From Sordariomycetes sp. S80-01Y (Eukaryota; Ascomycota; Sordariomycetes), in contig JAXQJY010000023.1 of the NCBI GenBank assembly GCA_037042185.1, positions 372,001 to 436,000 on the forward strand: a stretch of DNA of 64,000 nucleotides. The letters are read 5' to 3'. The translations under genes and the position numbers were made by a program. The notes beneath the pieces were generated by a model. It had not been told where the DNA came from. It did not search any database and saw only the letters and a program-made list of their open reading frames with translations. Shown in pieces: positions 56,875-64,000 of this stretch. Each line of letters begins with the position of its first letter. Position 1 is the first letter of the stretch.

Positions 56875-58857
56875 TTAAGAGCTTAGGGGTTCAGGCTCGC
56901 AAGCACCGCGGTCCAAGCTCTCCATAGAGCAGACATAACCAGGGTAAGCCAAGTCCCAAGGCCCTTCCGCTGTATCATAGTTCCACCACCTGGGCTTCTC
57001 ATTCCACTGGAACAGGTCCCCCATCGCCGAAGCGACCTTGACGAGCTTTGCTTCACCATACTGTCTACCGTACACGCACAGACCAAAAGGCGTAGAGTAG
57101 TCGTCTTGCCCGATCGGCACTGAAGCGATCGGGTAGCCAGCAAAAGACGGAACGGGAGCACAAGCATTGCCACGATTTCCTGCGCGGCCGTTCGGCATGA
57201 GGAGACCATCAAGGGCGACAATCTCACCCTCGTCTGTCACGTAGGCATGGGCCGTGTCGATGGCCTGTCGAGACATCATTCGGACGTTGCCAAATGCCGC
57301 CCAGAAGTCGGCGCCCATGGTACCGTTAGTTGCGGCGCCGGCATCGTAAAAGCTTTGTCCCGTCTCTTCGTCCCACCACCAGGTGTTATTGCCAAGTGCG
57401 CCGGTAGAGTCGTTGTTGGCCTTGTTCCATTCGATCATCTCCGGGAGTGAACCCATGCCGTGGCGCTCGTCGTCTTCGGGAAAGGTCCAGCCCTGGAGCC
57501 ATTCACCGTAGCCAACAGCAAGAAGAGTGGCGAAGACGATAGGGTGGCTGAACTCAGGGGCTATATCCAGGGGCTGCCCGGCGCCATACTGGCTGGCCAC
57601 TTTAGCAAAGGGCGAGTGATACTGCCGGGGCCTCATCAGTATAATTCCACATGCGATAGGTTGCACACTTACAGTGATGTTGTAGATTTCCGCCCCTGCG
57701 TCACGAAGCTCCTGTATTGACTGTAGATACGTTTCACGTACTCCAGGACTATTGATGTGCTGCAACTAATGTCAGCTACTGCAAGAGAGTTTTACTATTC
57801 GACTTACTGCGATGGTGGACCAATATGGGTTCCAAGGTAGCCCGAGCTTCATCCCTTTCATGGCATCTTTCTTGGCCAGTTCGGCGGTGTAACTCTCAGC
57901 GTGATGCCCGATGGCCTCAAACGTGAGGTTATCATGACGATCTGGACCGCTTATGATGTCTAGCAAGAGGGCGACATCGCCCATGGATCTGGCCAAAGGT
58001 CCAGCAGTGTCGTGCCAATAACTCCCGGTGACGACACCGTACCGAGATATCAGCCCTGGAGTTGATTTTATGGTGTACAGCCCCAGCTGGGCTGAAGGAT
58101 GAGTAAGAGAACTATCAAAGTAAGCACAAAAGAACGAGATATATCTCTGCTTTCACCACATACCCGTATGTTTCTGATCCAAGTGCGATGGCGCCCTGGT
58201 TCACACGTACAGCAATGACCGAGCCGCTGCTGCTCCCCGCTGTTGGCTGCGTCAGATTGTATGGATTTCTCCCTTGGCCTGTACGGCTTGAGTAGCCACT
58301 AGCGTAGTCCGACAGTGCTCGATGATCGGCAGCCTCGGACATGGTAGTGTGGCCAAGAAGGACGCCACCAGCCTCGCGCAGCTTCACTACAACCGTGGCC
58401 TCGGAAGTGAATTTTCCGCCCAGGAGGACCAGAGTACCCTCGCTCGTCTGATGTTTGTCGTCCGTGTAGATGTTATCCTTGACCAGAAACGGGATGCCGT
58501 GCATAGGCCCGCGCACCTTGCCAGCGGACCTTTCCTCATCCATGGCTGCAGCGATTGCGAGAGCATCAGGGTTGACCTCGCTGATGGAGCGAAGATACTC
58601 ATTAGTCTGTTCAATCCTATTCTTGTAGCAGCCGACGAGATCTTGGCTCGTGAGTGCGCCACTTGTCAAGTATCCTTGGAGTGTCTCGACGGTAGCATCC
58701 TCGATGTCGACGCCTTGACACAAGGGCACTGAATACACACGTCAAAGCCCGTTAGAAATTCATAGAGGTTCGAATACTTACTAGGGAAAGGACCGCATTC
58801 TTTCGACGCAGTCACGACACCGCTCAAAGCGGCGAGGAGGAGAATAATGGACCTCAT
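56875..58857 (-). CDS. secreted amidase (amidase signature family)
   Basis: Five exons on the minus strand: 58782-58857, 58164-58728, 57808-58111, 57673-57759, 56875-57621 (592 aa). A signal peptide (MRSIILLLAALSGVVTA) directs secretion. The Ser-cisSer-Lys triad is complete: Lys109 (FLVKDNIY), cis-Ser191 (TAGSSSGS) and nucleophile Ser215 in SETYGSL, whose codons are joined only after intron 2 is removed (acceptor TAG at 58112-58114). The spacing of 24 between the two serines matches the family. Intron 4 (57622-57672, 51 bp) has no stop and keeps the frame; spliced, it yields EIYNITYHSPF. The acceptor of intron 3 is ambiguous: TTAG (exon to 57765, 594 aa) or GCAG (to 57759), the latter preferred because of branch-point distance. 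The enzyme should hydrolyse amides outside the cell, supplying acids or ammonia; substrate unknown. Confidence 0.87.
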
Positions 58858-59894
58858 CTTGGGAACTGTCTTGGTCCAACCTAAAAACAGCTGCTCTGCT
58901 CCAGCAACAATAGCTCTTCACCCCCATAGTACCATTTGAATCGTTTTCACTTTATGTATCCTATTTCGAGATATGCCACGTGCTCTAGCCGAAGGAGGTA
59001 CATACCCGATTCCCCAGACCCATGTGGTCGGGCTACTGTCCGCTCTATCTGTGGAGACGTACAGACGCAATATCTGACCGACAACAAATTGACGCAGATA
59101 AGAAACGCACGCGAGTCATTGCTAGCCAAGCATGGTAGTCGAGCCCTAAATATTAAGGAGTCATGGGCCCTGCGTGGTCCCCAGGTCTCCGTCAGCGCAT
59201 AGGTACTGGCAGACTTGCCCGAGCGTGGCTGGAGAAACGAGCAGAGAACAGTGAAGGTCTAGGGAGAGTGAAGGGAAAAGTACACATCTTTCGTGATGGT
59301 GTTCAACTAGATTTTACCTTTTGGCGTGCAATTGCGCTCGAGCCGGCCCGCAATCGCACCCCGACGTGTCGGGCCTTCACCGACAGAGCAGTATGCCAAG
59401 CCCATCTATCCGATAGCATGCTCCGACATGCTCCTAACTCGCGCTAACATATATATGGGCGATAAGTGAGCAAGAATAAACTTTAGCCTCAGGAATGACT
59501 CAAAACCTGGGGTAGATATGACTGCCGCTATATTGGTTGTTAGCCCGCGCCAGGGCATTAGCCTGAGGAAGAATCGCTCTTGTTGTAGCAAAGCACGTCA
59601 GTGATCTTTTTGCCAAATGACTTTTCCGTTTGAAGTCACGATAATGCTGAACGAATGGCAACAAAGACCAGGAGCAGCGAGCTGTGCGGCTGGGCCTACA
59701 TGCTTCAGCGTTGCCCTCCATTGGAAGTGTTCCATGCCCCTTGCACAAAGTATAGGGACGTATAAGGGCTCTAAATTGAGTGCGAAGCAGAGCTTTCATA
59801 TTTATCAACTCCAAATTCGTCTTCTTTCGAGAAGCTCTGATGGTGGATGTGTGTTTAACGAATCGCGCTAGCTTTTCCTGTCTTGTTCGCTTGC

Positions 59895-60600
59895 TCAGCT
59901 ACGAGATATCTCTTCACAACCTTTCCAGGCGAATGCACAAAGACAATGACTAGAGATCCCTGAGGATGGCAGACCTGAGCCGCAAAATGCCTTCCTCAAG
60001 GGTAGGTTCATCGTGGTGGATCGTCCGCGTACTTCTCCACACGTGCCTACGTCGGGGTAGACCATCGTGTCCTCCACAATCTTCATTGCTCTCTTCAAGT
60101 CCACGACGATAATTGTAGTATTAGTCGCGGATCATCTAGCTCCATCGACACACAGCGAGTGGTCCAGCCGCAGTCTGAAAGCACAGGCCCCTTCCCTACG
60201 CTCATCGCCGGTAAAGCCGTCAGACGACCAGTGTCATAGCGCTTCTTCGAGGCGGCCGTCTCCGACGACGGACAGAAGGCCCCCAAAACACCGACGACAA
60301 TGTCAATGTAAAAACGGTAAGATTCCCGATCAGAGACATTCAGCAAGGACAAGGAAATGTTTCCGCTCCTCAGAGATGCCTGAGCAGCAGTCATCACCAA
60401 TGATCCTAGGCTCGTGGGTATGCGGCACCCTCGCTAACCCTGCACAGATCGACAATCCCTTTCTCTTTCGGAAGCTGTGGAAGCTCAAACTCCACATATT
60501 CGGTTTCCAGCCTCACCAGCTTGGAAAGTCCTGCACAGACGAAGCAGCACCATGGAGACTCATGCGCACCGAGTTTCGCAATGATGCTCATGGCCACGCG
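59895..60600 (-). pseudogene. possible broken or multi-exon gene of unknown function
   Basis: Three consecutive minus-strand frames look more protein-like than noise. An ATG at 60591-60593 region begins a stretch (starting MSIIAKLGAHESPWCCFVC) that contains FELPQLPKEKGIVDLCR before a GTTAGC donor-like site. A second stretch (60095-60400) has CPSSETAASKKRYDTGRLTA. A third (59895-60104) has DLKRAMKIVEDTMVYPDVG. I could not join them with GT/AG introns without a stop or frame change except by assuming weak sites (GTGTGT...GAAG between blocks two and three). It could be a real gene with unusual introns or a decayed copy. No family is recognised. Confidence 0.25.
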
Positions 60601-61211
60601 TGAGCTCCAGCAAGCGCGATAGCTCAGTCCCCAACGTTGAGCTACGCACTTCGGTGGTGATAGTCGGGCAAGTCAGGAAACAATAAGGACAGCCAAAAAT
60701 GAACAATGGTCGTCGTTGGAAACGTCAGCCCCAGATTGCCGAATGTGGTTCGGCCGCTCGTTGTTACTGAGACGCAACACGACCAACACTCAACCATCCA
60801 GAAGCCCGTTTCGTCGATGGCGTCTCCATTGTTTGGCTCGAGTTCGGCATCTATCTGCAGCCGCCAGACGCCAGCACCGGACTGCCGATCACTACAATGG
60901 ATCCTCGACGTCTCGGCGAGTCAGCGTCGCGAAACATGCCACGACCTTCCGCATTCGCGACGACGCCCCGTGCCGACGACGACGCGATGAGCTGCCAGCA
61001 CTATTCACATGGCTCCTTATCTCGTTCCTGAGTGGATGGTATTGGGCGGGGGGACTGGCAATGCGCGACATGTTCTGGCGGACAATGGGGACTTTTCATG
61101 CGAGATGGGAATCTCTAGCCGCATCGAATCGTCGGCCAGCTTGCTCGTCTCGTCGTGTCTCAAAGCTCGGGGTACCTTTGTGCGCCCTTGACGATCTCCC
61201 GTCGGAGCATC

Positions 61212-61219
61212 TATATAAG
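61212..61219 (+). promoter_or_regulatory. TATA box of the ribonuclease gene
   Basis: TATATAAG lies 107 bases before the start codon, at a distance that fits a transcription start in the C/A-rich leader at about 61245-61300. Confidence 0.6.
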
Positions 61220-61318
61220 TACCCTTCCTCCAGCACACTCACACGCTGGCTGCGGAAGATCGTTACACCACCGTTCACCCCAAACACACAGACCCGGTCA
61301 GCCACCTCGCTCGCCAGC

Positions 61319-61764
61319 ATGCAGTTCTCCGCCGTCGCCCTCCTCGCTGGCATCACCGCCGTGAGCGCAGCTCCCCACGTTGTCGTTCGCGACGAGCCCG
61401 CCACTTGCGGCAACGTCGAGTACACGGCCAGCCAGGTCTCTGCGGCCATGGACGCCGCCTGCGAGCACTTCCAGGACGGCACCGAGGCTGGATCCTACCC
61501 CCACACGTACAACAACTACGAGGGGTTCGACTTCAAGGGCCTCGACGGACCTTTCCAGGAGTTCCCCATCATGGAGGATGGCGATGTCTACACTGGCGGT
61601 ATGTTTTCTTTCATGACCCTGCGAAGGTAGTTGTGCTTATTCACGCAGGCTCTCCTGGACCTGACCGGGTTGTCATCACCGAGTCTGGCTGCCAGCTGGC
61701 TGGCACCATCACCCACACCGGGGCTGACGGCAACGCATTCGTCGCCTGTGAGGGTACCTCTTAA
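61319..61764 (+). CDS. secreted guanyl-specific ribonuclease (RNase T1/N1/F1 family)
   Basis: Two exons (61319-61598 and 61649-61764; 50-bp intron, phase 1) encode 131 aa. A signal peptide (MQFSAVALLAGITAVSA) is followed by a short propeptide-like segment ending near Arg24. The RNase T1 fold signature is complete: SYPHTYNNYEGFDF (~59-72), catalytic set Tyr60, His62, Glu81, Arg100 and His116 (equivalent to T1 Y38, H40, E58, R77, H92), and THTGADGNAFV near the end. Four cysteines (30, 48, 108, 127) allow two disulfides. The enzyme cleaves single-stranded RNA 3' to guanosine outside the cell. Its role may be phosphate/nucleotide scavenging, or competition; this is inference. TATA box at 61212. 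Confidence 0.95.
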
Positions 61765-63241
61765 ACGCTCCTTGACGAGAATGCGTTGAATGCGTGGTAG
61801 AGGAAAGCACGAACAGGACTTTTCGGGTGCTTACTGTATATATCCGAACTTACATGAAGCGATGATACCTTGGATGAACGTAGCATGAGCAAGAGGCAGC
61901 TCTCGGATGGGCTGACCATCTGCGGCAAATATTTTTCTTGTGTCCTCAATATGAAAGAAATTGACAGTTTCGCAATTTCATGTGATTATGCTCCGTTGAT
62001 AAGCCCTTGCTTGCATGCGAATGTGTTGAAGCTGCAATGAAGCTGCGACTTTACCGGAAGGTCGCCCGCGCCTACGTCGACAACCAATCAATGTCATGGT
62101 GTACAAATGGCAAATGGAGGCTGTTCTTCTCTTAGCCAAGACATCCGATAACCCTCTATCAATTTGCATATCTCGTTGCGTTGAGGACTTCTCAAGTCGC
62201 ACGCTTCGGAGTCGACTCCGAAGGGGTTGCCAAGGAGTACAAGTCGACCAGTGCCTGACACAGGTGCACAAGGTTCAGGAAACTCCTTTCCGGGTGTCCG
62301 ACCCGAAGCTGAAAGCCGTCTTTCGGCCCGTGGTCTTCACTCGACAGTTGGTAATCAACACCGGCGATGCGTTTCTGCGCTGGCTTTGCATGCCCGCGAC
62401 GGGTTGCAGCATCAGGCCCAGACCCGAGCAACCACTGACCGTGCGTGGAGTCTTTAACAAAGTTCATAGAAACCCGATCAATCACATATCGACAATTTAT
62501 TTCACTTTGGCCCTGTGTCCCGCTGTCTTACCCCCCGGCCAGGTGGCCCCGCGGTGGCACAACAGCCGGCCTCAGCCTGCGCGGCAACACTCCGCCCATC
62601 CATCGGAGGGGAGCTGCAATTAAACCCAGACAAACCTCGTGGCTGCTAGATACCCCTCCCGTCCCTGGCATGGCGGGGTAGGTACCGCGAATCTGGGGAA
62701 GCACCTGGCTTTGAGCATCCCACCACTATCCTCACCTGTCCAACCAGGCGCCGGGCCGATCTGAGCACGGTCGATATGAAATCTGTCTAATAGAGTTTTG
62801 GCAATCGCTCCTGACGATCACACAGCTGATCGTCGTTTTCTAGCGCTAACGCCATGTGCTTTCTGCCGACGGCGTGGATGAGCTGCGGCGTTTGGGTTGC
62901 GCAGTGGTGTAAGCGGAAAGGGTGTGGGGACTCGTCTCTGCAGCGTTGAGACAGGCTCATCAGAACGAAGACAGCATAATCTCAAATCTGAGCGAATGGG
63001 CATAAGAGGCCTTGACCGTCCTGGACAGATGTTTTCTCGTTTTCTCATTCTCATCATTGAAGCTCAACATTCTTTCTATCCCAACCTACATCCACTGCCC
63101 TGGGAACGCCTCAGCTTCGTCAGCTTGAGCCCTTACGTCCACTTCTAGACAATTATTCCCTTCTGACATAACTCTTGGTAAGACTGAATCCTATAACATC
63201 TCAAGACTCTTAGTTAACAATGAGTAGATCTCACCAGCAAG
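61765..63241. other. intergenic
   Basis: About 1.5 kb between the ribonuclease and the small secreted protein, both on +. A 175-codon frame (62096-62623) has no domain or signal-peptide character. No repeats or RNA genes are recognised. Confidence 0.5.
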
Positions 63242-63604
63242 ATGCACTTCACCACTTCCTCCATCCTCCTCCTCCTCCCCTTCACCCTCACCCTCGCCGC
63301 CCCCCTCAACGTCCTCGCCTCCAGCGGCGAGATGACCTACTTCCACCCCGGTCTCGGGGCGTGCGGGGGCAACCACGGCGACGGGGACATGATCGTCGCC
63401 ATCTCGTCGAACCGCTACGACGCCGCCGACCAGTGCGGCCGCAGAATCAAGGTCCGCGGCGACGCCGGCGAGACGGTCGTCAAGGTCGTCGACCGCTGCG
63501 TCGGCTGCGCGCCGGACGACCTGGACCTGAGCCCCGAGGCCTTCAAGGCGGCTGTCGGGACGCTTGGCGTTGGAAGGACAAGGGCAAGTTGGCAGTGGGC
63601 TTAG
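63242..63604 (+). CDS. small secreted double-psi beta-barrel protein (barwin/RlpA/expansin-like)
   Basis: A single exon of 120 aa. A strong signal peptide (MHFTTSSILLLLPFTLTLAA) gives a mature protein of ~100 residues with four cysteines (41, 65, 86, 89). The double-psi barrel marks are MTYFHPGLGACGG (~31-43), CGRRIKV (~65-71), VVDRCVGC with the conserved Asp (~82-89), and DLDLSPEAF (~93-101). Such proteins bind or loosen polysaccharide, or act as lytic transglycosylase-like folds; in plant-associated fungi they are often candidate effectors. No carbohydrate-binding C-terminal expansin domain is present. The start ATG is the first in frame. It is an extracellular protein by prediction; the exact role is unknown. 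Confidence 0.85.
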   Translation: MHFTTSSILLLLPFTLTLAAPLNVLASSGEMTYFHPGLGACGGNHGDGDMIVAISSNRYDAADQCGRRIKVRGDAGETVVKVVDRCVGCAPDDLDLSPEAFKAAVGTLGVGRTRASWQWA

Positions 63605-63940
63605 AAAACTCGGGTAAGCTGGGGGTGGTGGTCTGATTTTGGTTTACGATGCTACGACGTATGACAGGTTCGGCTTCAGCGCAGAGTGCGACCTTGACGG
63701 TCGTGATCTTTTGGCAGACAGAAAATTTCAACATATGCAGGGCTCAATAAGTCTTTTATCACGGAAGTGAAATCAACTGCCACCTCATGAGACGTATGTC
63801 CGACACTGTGATGAAGGGTCGACCGTGGTTCCATGACAAGCCGTTCTGCTCCTTTCCCCCAGCCCGTTATCAACCATTAACCCGCCAGACGAAGTCTTCA
63901 TCCCACCAGGATGAATAGCCGCTAAAGCCAACTGCATACG
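63605..63940. other. intergenic
   Basis: About 0.34 kb between the small secreted protein and a likely exon at the right edge. Nothing is recognised. Confidence 0.5.
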
Positions 63941-63990
63941 ATGTCCGACCCCAATGAGCTGTTGTTCTTGTACCCAGACATCCCTGGCGA
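63941..63990 (+). CDS. possible first exon of a gene leaving the window
   Basis: An ATG at 63941 opens 16 codons plus two bases (MSDPNELLFLYPDIPG) directly before a GTAAGC donor at 63991. Read without splicing it stops after one more codon. The exon is too short to name a family, and the rest lies outside. Confidence 0.35.
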
Positions 63991-64000
63991 GTAAGCGGCT

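Larger units (their letters stand above)
58858..61318. other. gene-poor region with one possible decayed gene
   Basis: About 2.5 kb upstream of the amidase (-) and the ribonuclease (+). The stretch 59895-60600 has gene-like frames on the minus strand and is listed separately. The rest holds only short frames. Confidence 0.5.

Noticed and set aside
58765-58785. GGTTCGAA-like tRNA T-arm word
   Set aside because: It lies in amidase intron 1 and no acceptor or anticodon stem pairs around it.
62096-62623. 175-codon plus frame
   Set aside because: No domain and no splice or promoter context.
1-64000. CRISPR array, bacterial operon or prophage
   Set aside because: Introns, fungal protein families and absence of repeat-spacer arrays rule these out.

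Overview
The window is nuclear DNA of a filamentous ascomycete (Pezizomycotina). The gene structures point most to a Sordariomycete. Evidence: protein-coding genes are interrupted by short introns of roughly 45-110 bp with GTAAGT/GTATGT-type donors; families such as a Zn2Cys6 regulator, Dal5-type MFS permeases, YAT-type amino-acid permeases, Stc1, an Ime2-type kinase and a secreted RNase T1/N1 are present; coding DNA is GC-rich; and there are no operons. I could not fix the species from sequence alone. I see no rRNA, tRNA, CRISPR array or intact transposon.

Left part (1-37 kb) is mostly housekeeping and regulatory: a partial coiled-coil protein (-), a mitochondrial pyruvate dehydrogenase kinase (+), an Stc1-domain zinc-finger protein related to RNAi-heterochromatin adaptors (-), an Ime2/MAK-type kinase (+), an HSPA12-like Hsp70 (+), a SET-domain methyltransferase (-) diverging from a Nudix hydrolase (+), the double-bromodomain protein Bdf1 (-), the ribosome-biogenesis factor Utp5 (+), and two large, probably disordered fungal proteins of unknown function (- and +).

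The middle part (37.9-58.9 kb) looks like a nutrient-acquisition neighbourhood: an AtuA-type (acyclic terpene utilization) protein, a Zn2Cys6 transcription factor, two Dal5-family MFS permeases, two amino-acid permeases, an aryl-alcohol-dehydrogenase-type aldo-keto reductase and a secreted amidase. Uptake of amide/amino or organic-acid substrates, their hydrolysis and local transcriptional control fit together, but co-regulation is inference.

The right end (58.9-64 kb) is gene-poor. It has a possible decayed gene, a secreted guanyl-specific ribonuclease with an intact catalytic set, a small secreted double-psi beta-barrel (barwin/expansin-like) protein, and the likely first exon of a gene that leaves the window. 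Intergenic stretches are long (up to about 4 kb). Several genes carry introns whose length is a multiple of three and that contain no stop codon, so the frame reads through them; I give exon boundaries for each spliced gene. No single locus stands out as a clearly new system; the best leads are the catabolic neighbourhood, the two unknown proteins with internal short repeats, and the broken gene near 60 kb.
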